Shown in pieces: positions 43,588-52,422 of a stretch of DNA of 64,000 nucleotides. Position numbers and translations under genes: made by a program. Each line of letters begins with the position of its first letter. Position 1 is the first letter of the stretch. The notes below the pieces were generated by a model, which worked only from the letters and a program-made list of their open reading frames with translations, ran no database searches and was not told the DNA's origin. Source of the stretch: Pseudonocardia sp. N23 (GTDB lineage Bacteria > Actinomycetota > Actinomycetes > Mycobacteriales > Pseudonocardiaceae); NCBI RefSeq assembly GCF_002583555.1, contig NZ_BEGX01000112.1, positions 9,468 through 73,467 of the forward strand, in the 5' to 3' direction.

Positions 43588-43755
43588 TCACGGGGTGTTG
43601 TCGGGGTCCGCGACGCCGGCGTCCGCGACCGCCTGCGACGCCGTGCGGATGCAGCCGTCGCAGATGGTGGCGTCGACACCGACGACGAGCCGGTGCACCT
43701 CGTCGGCGCCCTTTCCGCAGAACGAGCAGCGGGGTTGCGAGTCGGCGGAGGTCAC
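43588..43755 (-). CDS. 55-residue ClpX-type C4 zinc-finger protein
   Basis: A tiny gene with GTG at 43755 and TGA at 43588. The product begins MTSADSQPRCSFCGKGADEV and has a second pair CDGC about 19 residues on, exactly the CxxC...CxxC spacing of the ClpX N-terminal zinc finger. It lacks the ATPase. It could bind partner proteins as the ClpX finger does. Its stop codon lies in a CCGTGAGTGGCGG repeat. It is divergent from the acyl-CoA ligase gene, 35 bp away. Confidence 0.75.
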   Translation of the reverse strand: MTSADSQPRCSFCGKGADEVHRLVVGVDATICDGCIRTASQAVADAGVADPDNTP

Positions 43756-43790
43756 GCGACGACCCTAGCGCGCGGGTGCATCCTGGTCCC

Positions 43791-45200
43791 GTGCCCGCAC
43801 GAGACGACAACCCGCCCCTGCTCGGCCCGGACCGCGACGACGACCGGCCCGCCGTCACCGTCGGCGACCGCGCACTGCGACGGTCGGAACTGTGGGAGGC
43901 GGCGGGCGTCGTCGCGCAGCGGATCGCGGGCGCGCCGGCCGTCGCGGTGCACGGTGACGCGAGCCTGGAGACGGTCGTGTCGGTCGTCGGCGGACTGCTC
44001 GCGGGCGTGCCCGTGGTGCCGGTGCCGTCGGACTCCGGGACGTCGGAGCGGGCCCACGTACTGGCCGACTCCGGTGCGGCTCTGTGGCTCGGGCCGCCGA
44101 CCGAGGGCGTCTCCCTGGAACGCGTCGAGGTCGACCCCACGGCACGCGGTTCCGCGAGCGCGGAGCCCGATCCCGACGCCACCGCGTTGATCATGTACAC
44201 GTCGGGGACCACGGGGAAGCCCAAGGGCGTCGTCATGTCCCGGCGGGCCATCGCCGCCGACCTCGACGCCCTCGCCGACGCCTGGTCCTGGACCGCCGGC
44301 GACACCCTCGTCCACGGGCTGCCGCTGTTCCACGTGCACGGCCTGGTGCTCGGGACGCTCGGCGCGCTGCGCCACGGTTCCCCGCTCGTGCACACCGTCC
44401 GCCCGCGGCCGGAGGCCTACGCGGCGGCGGGCGGCACCCTCTACTTCGGCGTCCCGACGGTCTGGTCCCGGGTCGCCGACTCCGACAGTGCGGCCCGCGG
44501 CCTGTCCGGGGCGCGACTGCTCGTCTCCGGCAGCGCCGGCCTGCCCGACCGCGTCGCCGAGAAGCTGCGGGCGCTCAGCGGGCTGTCGCCCGTCGAGCGC
44601 TACGGCATGACCGAGACGCTGATCACCGTGGCCGCGCGGGCCGACGCGCCCGTCCACACCGGATGGGTCGGCACGCCGGTCGCGGGCGTCGAGTCGCGGC
44701 TGCGCACCGAGCACGGCGACCCCGTCCCGCACGACGGCGTGACCGTCGGCGACCTGCAGGTCCGCGGCGCGACGATGTTCGACGGCTACCTCGGGCTGGC
44801 CGAGGCGACGGCCGCGTCCTGGACCGACGACGGCTGGTTCCGCACCGGGGACGCCGCCGTGATCACCGGGGACGGGCGGCACCGCATCGTGGGCCGGATC
44901 TCGGTCGACCTGATCAAGACCGGCGGCTACCGGGTCGGCGCCGGGGAGATCGAGGCCGCGCTGCTGGAGCACCCGACGGTGCGCGAGTGCGCCGTGGTCG
45001 GCGAGCCCGACGACGACCTGGGCCAGCGGATCGTCGCCTATGTCGTCGGCGACGACGTCCGTCCCGCCGACCTGATCGCCCACGTCGCGGGCGGGCTGTC
45101 GGCACACAAGCGCCCGCGCGAGGTCCGGGTGCTGGAGTCGTTGCCGCGCAACGCCATGGGCAAGGTGCAGAAGACGCGACTCGGCAACGCGCCTACCTGA
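43791..45200 (+). CDS. acyl-CoA synthetase / AMP-dependent ligase
   Basis: A 469-residue ANL-superfamily enzyme. The P-loop-like AMP motif is LIMYTSGTTGKPKGVVMS, then FHVHGLVLG, ERYGMTETL, and the hinge-linked GRISVDLIKTGGYRVGAGE, with the catalytic lysine in NAMGKVQKTRL near the end. It activates a carboxylate (probably medium/long acyl or malonate-like, as in MatB-type enzymes) to its CoA ester. GTG at 43791. A gene-fragment zone follows. Confidence 0.9.
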   Translation: MPARDDNPPLLGPDRDDDRPAVTVGDRALRRSELWEAAGVVAQRIAGAPAVAVHGDASLETVVSVVGGLLAGVPVVPVPSDSGTSERAHVLADSGAALWLGPPTEGVSLERVEVDPTARGSASAEPDPDATALIMYTSGTTGKPKGVVMSRRAIAADLDALADAWSWTAGDTLVHGLPLFHVHGLVLGTLGALRHGSPLVHTVRPRPEAYAAAGGTLYFGVPTVWSRVADSDSAARGLSGARLLVSGSAGLPDRVAEKLRALSGLSPVERYGMTETLITVAARADAPVHTGWVGTPVAGVESRLRTEHGDPVPHDGVTVGDLQVRGATMFDGYLGLAEATAASWTDDGWFRTGDAAVITGDGRHRIVGRISVDLIKTGGYRVGAGEIEAALLEHPTVRECAVVGEPDDDLGQRIVAYVVGDDVRPADLIAHVAGGLSAHKRPREVRVLESLPRNAMGKVQKTRLGNAPT

Positions 45201-45205
45201 CACAT

Positions 45206-45330
45206 TTCTGGACGCACCGGAGCGGCCCGCGGTTCACCCCGTCCGACGCGCGGATCGACCGCCTCACCATCCGCTGTGCCGCGCCGGGCGCATTCACGGC
45301 GTCGATCGGCTGGTATCGCGGCGGCTCGGG
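45206..45330 (+). pseudogene. C-terminal fragment of an alpha/beta hydrolase
   Basis: Following the acyl-CoA ligase, one frame reads RFTPSDARIDRLTIRCAAPG then AFTASIGWYRGG, which resembles the C-terminal end of epoxide-hydrolase or dehalogenase-like proteins. No start, catalytic core or stop accompanies it. It looks like the debris of a deleted gene; the match is by eye only. Confidence 0.4.
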
Positions 45331-45399
45331 GACCGCAGCCGCCGGAGGTGGCCATCGCCCGCTGACGGCACGTTCCCGCCACACACGAACCGCCCGGCC

Positions 45400-45690
45400 T
45401 CTGCCGCGTTCACCGTCACGTCCACGGTCACGACCGCCGCCGGCGGGGAGGCCGAGCAGAAGGTCACCACCGAGGACGGGAGGATCACCGTCGCCGGCTC
45501 GGTCCCGGCGGGTGACCCGGTCCTGCGGACCGCCGACGTCACCGAACCGCCCTCCTTCGCGCGCACGCTGTTCATCGAGGCCCTCGTCCGCGCCGGCGTG
45601 GCCGTCACAGCAGCCCCGACCGGCCCGAACCCCGCCGACAAGCTGCCCGCCGTCGGCTCCTACGCGCCGGGCGACCGTGTCGCCCTCCCC
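45400..45690 (+). pseudogene. Fragment of a PBP4-type D-Ala-D-Ala carboxypeptidase (DacB)
   Basis: One open frame reads ITVAGSVPAGDPVLRTADVT, then PPSFARTLFIEALVRAGVAV and GPNPADKLP, matching the middle domain typical of secreted DacB/PBP4 proteins. The catalytic SxxK, SxN and KTG motifs are absent, and no start fits. It is a remnant. The rest of 45201-45934 has no supported gene. Confidence 0.5.
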
Positions 45691-45934
45691 CGGACGGACG
45701 GGCGCGGGACCGCGTCGCCCGGCCCCACGCCGGACGGCAGGGCCCTCCCCAGGACGGCCACGGGCAGAGGGAGCGACGGTGACGGACACACGCGGAGGGA
45801 CGGACGGCGCGAATCGTGTAACCCCGCCAGCGCGTGACACGACTACGGGGAAGGGGGCCCGTGTCGCCGGGGCCGGGGGGAGGCGCAGGACCGTGAGCTC
45901 GGTGCTGCCCCGTGCCGTCCCGACCCGTCGTGTG

Positions 45935-46393
45935 TCAGTAGCCGCCGTCGTGCCAGCCCCCGTCGTGCCAGCCCCCGTCGTGCCAGCTCCCGTCGTGCCA
46001 GCTCCCGTCGTGGACGCCGTCGTGACCCGCGTCGTGGGCGCTGTCGTGACCCGCGTCGCGGCTCCCGTCGTGACCGATCTCCGCACCCGCGTCGACATGG
46101 CCGTCGTACCGGTCGTTGGCGTCGACGGTGTAGTGGACCTCGTGCCCCGCAACGACATCGACGGGATCGACGTCGTGGCCGGGGTCGGTCGGTCCCGCAC
46201 CCGGGGGCGGGACGAGATCGTCGACGTCGGCGTCCGTGTCGGTGACGGCCGTCGACAGCATCCGGCTCCAGACCGCGTCGGGCACCGGGTCGGGCTCGTC
46301 GAACAGGTCGGCGGTCTCCGACTCGTCGAGATCGACGTCGGGGACGCTGTCCATGTCTAGGTATCCGTCGGCACCGATCGGGAGTTCGGTCAT
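45935..46393 (-). CDS. acidic protein with His-Asp-Gly C-terminal repeats
   Basis: A 152-residue protein starting MTELPIGADGYLDMDSVPDV, rich in Asp and Glu, with a second half of His/Asp/Gly (GHDGSRDAGHDSAHDAGHDG) and five copies of WHDG(G/S) at the end, encoded by a 15-bp tandem repeat. The repeats could bind metal ions such as Ni or Zn. I do not recognise the family. Its ATG overlaps the sigma-factor ATG head to head (CATG at 46391-46394), with GGAGG in the upstream direction, so the two genes probably share a regulatory region within each other's 5' ends. Confidence 0.65.
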   Translation of the reverse strand: MTELPIGADGYLDMDSVPDVDLDESETADLFDEPDPVPDAVWSRMLSTAVTDTDADVDDLVPPPGAGPTDPGHDVDPVDVVAGHEVHYTVDANDRYDGHVDAGAEIGHDGSRDAGHDSAHDAGHDGVHDGSWHDGSWHDGGWHDGGWHDGGY

Positions 46394-46958
46394 GGGATCA
46401 CCCCTCCACTCGGAGGACACCGGGCCGGGCGACGCCGGACGCGCCGCCGAGCTGGAACTGGTGCGGCGCGCCGGCGCGGGCGACACCCGCGCGTTCGCGA
46501 CGCTCGTCGAGACGCACCGCGACCGGGCCTGGGCCGTGTGCGTGCGCATCACCGGTCACCAGTACGACGCCGAGGACGCCCTGCAGGACGCGCTCACCGC
46601 GGCGTGGCGCCACCTGCCGACGTTCCGTGGTGACGCCCGCTTCGGGACGTGGCTGCACCGCATCGCTGCCAACGCGGCGCTCAAGCTGGTGACCCGCCGC
46701 CGGGAGACGCTCGTCGACGACGCCCCCGAGGTCGTCGACATCGGCTCGGACTTCGCCCACGGCATCGCCGAACGCGACGCCCTCGACGCCGCGCTCGCGC
46801 TCCTCCCACCGGACTTCCGGGCCGCGCTCGTGCTGCGCGAGTACGCCGACATGTCGTACGCGGAGATCGCCGAGGCGCAGGGCGTCGGCATCCAGACCGT
46901 GAAGAGCAGGCTGAACCGGGCCCGCCGCGCCGTACAGACGCTGCTGCAGGACCGATGA
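46392..46958 (+). CDS. ECF-type RNA polymerase sigma factor
   Basis: A 188-residue sigma factor with region 2 (RAGAGDTRAFATLVETHRDR through TAAWRHLPTFRGDARF) and region 4 (LPPDFRAALVLREYADMSYA then VGIQTVKSRLNRARRAVQ). It has no fused C-terminal extension. The neighbouring acidic His-rich protein could act on it, but no classical zinc anti-sigma factor is adjacent. It may control the dynamin/Hsp70 cluster that follows; that is inference from position. Confidence 0.85.
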   Translation: MGSPLHSEDTGPGDAGRAAELELVRRAGAGDTRAFATLVETHRDRAWAVCVRITGHQYDAEDALQDALTAAWRHLPTFRGDARFGTWLHRIAANAALKLVTRRRETLVDDAPEVVDIGSDFAHGIAERDALDAALALLPPDFRAALVLREYADMSYAEIAEAQGVGIQTVKSRLNRARRAVQTLLQDR

Positions 46959-47065
46959 CCCAGCGGTGTCCATCGTCGCCCCTCCCCCTCGGCGGTGTGC
47001 GCGGTTCTTGGAGTCGCGATGAGGCCCCGATGTTCCCGAGACCTACGTCACAGTGTCGGGGAGGG

Positions 47066-48550
47066 TCAGAGATCGGCTCCGACGAGAGCGTACGAGCGGG
47101 TCAGGACCCGGGCGGCCTCGCCGACGAGGGGGTCGCGGGCCGTGGTCGTCGCGGTCTGCGCGCGGTCCCAGCGACGCGTCAGCTCCTGACGCAGCTCCTG
47201 CGGGGACATCGGCCGCGCGGCCCCCAACCGTCGCCACGGCTCGTCGTTGTCGATCATGAGGTCGAGCTCGCGGGTCAGATCCCGGGCCAGCGCTCCCGAG
47301 CGGCCCGCGAGCAGCTGCAGCGCCCGCAGCTCCGCGATGCGGTGCATCGCCGGCTGGAGCTCCACCTGTTCGATGCGGTCCCGCAGCCGTGCGCCCGCGT
47401 CGTAGGACACCGGCATACTGCGCGACAGGCCCCGCAGCCCGCGCAGCACCCGCTCCACCGTCAGCGGCATGCAGCGGCGGACGAACCTCGTCCCCACCAG
47501 CTCCTCGACCGGGCTCAGGCCGCTGCGGTGCAGCAGCCAGTTCTGCAGCGCGCTCGCCCCCGCCCCGGCGACGCCACGCGCATAGTTGACCGCGTACGGC
47601 CCCAGCTCGTGCAGCACCCGGCCCGCCGCGGCGGCGTCGACGCCCTGGGGGACGCCGAAGCGCGGCAGCATCTGCAGCCGCGCGGTCTCGACCGGCTGCA
47701 GGGCGGCCAGCGTGCGCGCCTTGGTCTCGGTGACCAGCCCGGTCCGCGCGGCCTGCGCCAGCAGGGCGGCCACGGGCGCGACCGCGGTGAGCAGCGCCGG
47801 ATGGTCCCCGGCGATCCGGTCGGCGACGGTGCGCGCCTCGACGAGCGGGTCCCGCGGCGACCACGGCCCCGACCCGAACAGGTCGGCGTGCGACAGCACC
47901 CCGATCACGCCCGCCGCGATGGAGCCCATCGGTCCCGTGGCCGCCTGATGGGCGCGGATGAAGTCGATGTCGTCCTGCTTCTCGACGTCGCGGAACAGGT
48001 AGAGCAGCGCGCTCGCCTGCTCCACGGCGCGTGCCGACGGCGTCTCCCCGGTCACGCCCTCACCGATCGCGGCGCGGCGCACCGCCTCGTCGCCGGGACG
48101 GTCCAGCGAGCCGAGACCTGGCGTGTCGATGAGGGTCAGGTGCCGCAGGACGCCCGACTGCAGGAACACCTCGATCCGCTCGATCCGCTCCGCCGGGACC
48201 GCCAGCGTCTCGGGGAGCGCACCGTCGAACGGCAGCGGGTGCACGGTGCCGTCGCGCAGCACGAGCTGGGCGCGGTCGGGGGCGCCGAACCGGTACCAGG
48301 TGACGACGCGCGTGCACTCCCCCGCGGCCGTCGGCGCGACGCGACGCCCGATCAGGGCGTTGACCAGCGTCGACTTGCCGGCGGACACCCGGCCGACGAC
48401 GGCGACGCGCAACGGCTCGGACACCGACGCACGCAACGCGGCCAGCTCGGCGCGGGCGCCGGGGGCCAGCAGGGCCGGGGCCTCGTCGCACAGTGCCAGG
48501 ACCGTGCGCGTCATCCGGTCGGTCGGACCGGCCCCGGCAGGAGGCACCAT
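47066..48550 (-). CDS. IniC-like bacterial dynamin-family GTPase
   Basis: A 494-residue GTPase. G1 is GRVSAGKST near residue 50, the G2 threonine region is VAPTAAGECTRVV, G3 DTPGLG and a likely G4 VLSHADL. A long helical stalk follows. Length and layout match mycobacterial IniC (about 493 residues), a dynamin-like protein induced by cell-wall drugs. It probably assembles on membranes. Start: ATG at 48550 is head to head with the next gene; an ATG at 48514 (MTRTVLALCDE) is another choice. Confidence 0.85.
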   Translation of the reverse strand: MVPPAGAGPTDRMTRTVLALCDEAPALLAPGARAELAALRASVSEPLRVAVVGRVSAGKSTLVNALIGRRVAPTAAGECTRVVTWYRFGAPDRAQLVLRDGTVHPLPFDGALPETLAVPAERIERIEVFLQSGVLRHLTLIDTPGLGSLDRPGDEAVRRAAIGEGVTGETPSARAVEQASALLYLFRDVEKQDDIDFIRAHQAATGPMGSIAAGVIGVLSHADLFGSGPWSPRDPLVEARTVADRIAGDHPALLTAVAPVAALLAQAARTGLVTETKARTLAALQPVETARLQMLPRFGVPQGVDAAAAGRVLHELGPYAVNYARGVAGAGASALQNWLLHRSGLSPVEELVGTRFVRRCMPLTVERVLRGLRGLSRSMPVSYDAGARLRDRIEQVELQPAMHRIAELRALQLLAGRSGALARDLTRELDLMIDNDEPWRRLGAARPMSPQELRQELTRRWDRAQTATTTARDPLVGEAARVLTRSYALVGADL

Positions 48551-51086
48551 GAGCGAATCCTATGCGCGCCCGCCGGGCCCCGGAGGACGCGCCGACGTGA
48601 GGCCGCACCGTGAGGAGGGGAGCGACGCGATGTCGTCCGAAGAGCCCGGCCGGACCGGTCCCGACGACGTGATCCCCGAGCAGCGCACCGAGCCACGTGA
48701 CGCAGGCCCGCCCGCCGCAGGGCCTCCGGCCGCGGAGCCGCCGCCGGTCGTCGCGCCCCCCGCCGGGCCGTACGGGGCCGGTCCACGCGAGCCGTTCGTC
48801 CGGCTCACCGGCTCGCCCCGGCTCGTCGGCCGACCCGGCGTTCCCTCTCCCGTCGGCCCGCCCGGCCCGCCCGGACCTCCACCCCACCCACGGGTCGGCG
48901 CTCCCGGGCAGGTCCCGGCCGGTGGTCGCCCGGTGCCGGCGGGACCGGTTCCACCACCCCCGCCGCGGCCGGCGGGACAGGTTCCGCCCGGCCGGCCGAT
49001 CCCGCGGCACCAACCGCCGGCGCACCCCGCCGCCGCGCCCGGATCCGTCGCGCCCCCGTCCCCTGTCGCGCCACCGGCGAGGACCGACACAGCTCCGCCG
49101 CCGACCGGACCACCGGCGAGGACCGACGCGCCGCGGGCCGCGACCGCTGCCGACTCCCCGCCCGCCGACCCCCCGGCCGACGACGCGGCTGCCACGCCCC
49201 GCGGCCGCAAGTCGCTGCTGTCGGCGAGCCTCGTCCGGTCCGGGCTGCCGCTCGACGCCGCCCAGGGCCGCGCGATGCGCGAGACCCGCAAGCTGCTGAA
49301 CCACCACAAGCGCACCGACCTGCTCGAACGGCTCGAGGCCCGGCTCGCAGCCAAGCCCGGCCCGCCGGTGGTGGCCGTCGTCGGCGAGGCCAAGCGCGGC
49401 AAGAGCTCCCTGGTCAACGCATTGCTGGGGCGCCGGGAGATCGTGCCCACCGGCGCCGACATCACGACGGCCGTGTTCGTCGAGGTGGCGTGCGACGACC
49501 CCGCCGCCGCCCCCGAGGAGAAGGAGGCCACCGGCCTCCCCGCCCCGGGCGAGGCGCACGTGGTGTTCGTCGACGGCACGGTCCGCCCGGTGCCGTCGGG
49601 ACGGGTCAGGGACTGGGTGGCCGTCGGTGCCCGGCCCGACGGCGGGCAGGGCCCCGACGTCGCCGGCGTCCGGATGCGGTCGGGGCACGGGCGGCTGCCC
49701 GGCGCGACGATCGTCGACACCCCGGGCGCAGGCGGCCTCGACAGCGGGCACGCCAAGCTCGCCCTGCAGGCCTGCCGCAACGCCGCACTGCTCGTGTTCG
49801 TCACCGACGCGGGCCAGCCGCTGCCCGGCCCGGAGCTCGCGTTCCTGAACGAGGCCTCGCGGTCGGTGGAGCGCGTCGTCATCGCGGTCACGAAGATCGA
49901 CAAGTACCCGTCGCACGAGCAGGTGGTCGGTGAGATCCGGAACCTGCTGCAGCGGCACGCCCCGCGGTTCGCCGCGGCGCCGGTCGTGCCGGTGTCGGCG
50001 GAGCTGGCACTGCAGGCGACGACGTCGCCACCCGCGCTGGCCGCCGACCTCGAGGAGTACTCCGGCATCCCGGCGCTGGTCGCGGCGATCAGGGACGGCC
50101 TCGCCGACCGCAACGGCCTCGCGGTCCGCAACGCCCTGCGGACGGCCGACCACGCGCTCGGCGAGATCGCCGACGAGATCGAGCGCACCATCGAGGCGGT
50201 CAGGCAGACGCCGGGCGCGGAGAGTGCGGCCGACCGGGAACGCGAGGAGCTCGTCGAGCTTCGGGAGCGGCAGGGCACGTGGTCGCTGTACCTGGACCGC
50301 GACCTGCGGCACGCGCGTGGGCGGGCCGTCGAGTCGCTCGGCCGGGAGAGCGACCGGCTGCGGGTGGTGTGGCGTGAGCGGCTGGAGAAGCGACGGCTGG
50401 CCTACAGCCGGGCTGCCGCCGAGCAGGCGACCAGCGAGCTGCGCGGCGACCTCTCCGCGATGGCGGGCGCGGCGGCCCTCGACTTCCGGGACGCGGTGAC
50501 GGCCGTCGTCGAGGAGCTGGTGGGGCCGGAGGAGGCCGCGACGATGCTGCCGACGAACGGCGCGCAGTCCGTCGTGAACGCCGTCGACGCGGGCCGGGAC
50601 GCGCCGTCGGGGATGCGCAAGCTGTTCGACCCGTCGCTGCTGTTCATCTCGAACTCGGCGGGGACCACGGCGTTCCACATCGCCGCCCCGGCCGGGGCGG
50701 CGGCCGCCGCGGCGGGCGCGATGGTGCTGCCGCTGACGCTGGCGATCGTCGGCGGCATCTCGGCGCTGGCATTGATGACGTTGTTCCGGCAGGGGCAGAC
50801 GGCGCAGCGCAGGCTCGCCGACTGGGCCTCGGAGGAGGTGCTCCGGGTGCGGACGGCGACGACCGCCGCACTCGACGACCTCGTCAACGATGTGAAGCCA
50901 GAGATCATCGTCGCGTACCGGGCCGTGCTGTCCGCCCGCATCGCGACGCTGGACCGCGTCATCAAGGAGGCGCAGGCCGCCGACCGGGCCGATGCCCGCG
51001 AGCGCGGCATCACGTTGTCGGGGCTCCAGCTGCAGCTCACGGCCCTGCGCGACCAGCAGAAAGAGCTCGCCACGCTGCTCGGCTGA
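48549..51086 (+). CDS. IniA-like bacterial dynamin-family GTPase with Pro-rich head
   Basis: A protein of ~845 residues. It opens with a ~220-residue Pro/Gly/Ala-rich, probably disordered head, then a dynamin GTPase domain (G1 VGEAKRGKSSLVNALLGR, G2 TGADITTAVF, G3 DTPGAGG, G4 TKIDKY), long helices and a hydrophobic hairpin near residues ~710-750 (AAAAAGAMVLPLTLAIVGG) suited to membrane insertion. Start: ATG at 48549 with AGGAGG, or ATG at 48630 after GAGGAGGGG. It pairs with the divergent IniC-like gene; mycobacterial IniA and IniC work together in membrane maintenance. Confidence 0.87.
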   Translation: MSESYARPPGPGGRADVRPHREEGSDAMSSEEPGRTGPDDVIPEQRTEPRDAGPPAAGPPAAEPPPVVAPPAGPYGAGPREPFVRLTGSPRLVGRPGVPSPVGPPGPPGPPPHPRVGAPGQVPAGGRPVPAGPVPPPPPRPAGQVPPGRPIPRHQPPAHPAAAPGSVAPPSPVAPPARTDTAPPPTGPPARTDAPRAATAADSPPADPPADDAAATPRGRKSLLSASLVRSGLPLDAAQGRAMRETRKLLNHHKRTDLLERLEARLAAKPGPPVVAVVGEAKRGKSSLVNALLGRREIVPTGADITTAVFVEVACDDPAAAPEEKEATGLPAPGEAHVVFVDGTVRPVPSGRVRDWVAVGARPDGGQGPDVAGVRMRSGHGRLPGATIVDTPGAGGLDSGHAKLALQACRNAALLVFVTDAGQPLPGPELAFLNEASRSVERVVIAVTKIDKYPSHEQVVGEIRNLLQRHAPRFAAAPVVPVSAELALQATTSPPALAADLEEYSGIPALVAAIRDGLADRNGLAVRNALRTADHALGEIADEIERTIEAVRQTPGAESAADREREELVELRERQGTWSLYLDRDLRHARGRAVESLGRESDRLRVVWRERLEKRRLAYSRAAAEQATSELRGDLSAMAGAAALDFRDAVTAVVEELVGPEEAATMLPTNGAQSVVNAVDAGRDAPSGMRKLFDPSLLFISNSAGTTAFHIAAPAGAAAAAAGAMVLPLTLAIVGGISALALMTLFRQGQTAQRRLADWASEEVLRVRTATTAALDDLVNDVKPEIIVAYRAVLSARIATLDRVIKEAQAADRADARERGITLSGLQLQLTALRDQQKELATLLG

Positions 51087-51186
51087 GAAAAGTTCGGAAC
51101 TCGTCGGAACAAACCGGGCACCCCCCGTCTCCAATCACCGTCCGCGCAACGCGGGCCACCGCAGACACGACGAGACGGAGCCGGCG

Positions 51187-52383
51187 ATGAGCGACCCGAC
51201 CTTCACCGAGGACCACACCGCGATCGTTCCCGCGTCGGACCAGGGCAGCGACTACGCCGACCCCGGCTACTCCGACGGCGGCACGCACGACGACAGCAGC
51301 TACGACTCGGGCGGCCAGGGATCGGGCGGCTACCAGGTCGTCGACAGCAACGACAACGGCGTGGACGACACGATCGTCGTGGAGCTGGCCCCCGGTGTGC
51401 AGGGCGCGATCGTCGACGTGAACGAGGACGGCACGCCCGACGTCGTCCTGATCGACCTCGACGGCAACGGCACCTACGACGCGGCGATCCAGGCCGACGG
51501 CAAGGGCGACTTCGTCGTCTCGATCGACACCGACGGCGACGGCCGCCCCGACGACACCCGCACCCTCAGCCGCGACGAGCTGGACTCCGCGGTCCCCGGC
51601 CTGGCCGACGTCCTCGACCCGTCCGGCACCGGTGGCCACAACGGCACCGTGTCCGACACCACCGACAGCAGCGGCGGCGGCAGCCCGGTCGTCCACGACA
51701 CCAACGACAACGGCATCGACGACACCGTCGTGGTCGAGCTCGCGCCCGGCGTGCAGGGCCTGATCGTCGACGTGAACGAGGACGGCACGCCCGACGTCGT
51801 CATGATCGACCTCGACGGCAACGGCAAGATCGACACGATGATCAAGGCCGACGGCAAGGGCGACTTCGTCATCGGCTACGACGACGACGAGGACGGGCAG
51901 GTCGACCGGCAGGAGCCGATCACCCGCGAGCAGCTCGACTCCGCGGTCCCCGGCCTGGCCGACGTGCTCGACCCGGCCAGCGGTGGCGGTGGCAACCACA
52001 CGGTGTCCGACGGCGTCGTGGGCTCGCCCTCCGACCCGCAGGAGCTCGACACGAACGAGAACGGTGTCACCGACGCGGTGTCGTTCCAGATCGCGCCCGG
52101 CATCGAGGCCGTCGCGGTCGACCAGAACGAGGACGGCACCTTCGACGCCGTGCTGATCGACATGAGCGGCGACGGCACGCTCGACACGATGGTCGCGCCC
52201 GACGGCCACGGCGGCTTCGTGATCGGCTATGACGACGACGGCGACGGCCGGATCGACCGGCAGGAGACCGCGACCCGCGCCCAGCTCGACCAGGCCGTCC
52301 CCGGGCTGGCCGATGCCCTCGACCCGCGCGGCGGCTCGGGCAGCGGCGGATCCGGCTCCGGCTCCGGCGGCGTGAACGTCTGA
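51187..52383 (+). CDS. acidic calcium-loop repeat protein
   Basis: A 398-residue very acidic protein with three ~105-residue repeats. Each repeat has DxDxDG-type loops (DTNDNGIDD, DLDGNGKID, DDDEDGQVD), a shared LAPGVQG...DVNEDGTPDVV(L/M)IDL stretch and a D-S-A-V-P-G-L-A-D-V-L-DP end. Such loops bind Ca2+ in EF-hand-like or type III dockerin-like ways. No signal peptide or membrane segment is visible, so it is cytoplasmic unless exported by an unusual route. A Gly/Ser tail closes it. It lies 100 bp after the IniA-like gene. Confidence 0.75.
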   Translation: MSDPTFTEDHTAIVPASDQGSDYADPGYSDGGTHDDSSYDSGGQGSGGYQVVDSNDNGVDDTIVVELAPGVQGAIVDVNEDGTPDVVLIDLDGNGTYDAAIQADGKGDFVVSIDTDGDGRPDDTRTLSRDELDSAVPGLADVLDPSGTGGHNGTVSDTTDSSGGGSPVVHDTNDNGIDDTVVVELAPGVQGLIVDVNEDGTPDVVMIDLDGNGKIDTMIKADGKGDFVIGYDDDEDGQVDRQEPITREQLDSAVPGLADVLDPASGGGGNHTVSDGVVGSPSDPQELDTNENGVTDAVSFQIAPGIEAVAVDQNEDGTFDAVLIDMSGDGTLDTMVAPDGHGGFVIGYDDDGDGRIDRQETATRAQLDQAVPGLADALDPRGGSGSGGSGSGSGGVNV

Positions 52384-52422
52384 CCCCGTCCCGATCCGGT
52401 CGACGCGAGAGCGAGCAGAGTG

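Noticed and set aside
44084..46360. 758-codon frame overlapping the acyl-CoA ligase
   Set aside because: Arg-rich shadow of the ligase gene; only a short part past 45206 resembles a protein and was kept as a fragment.
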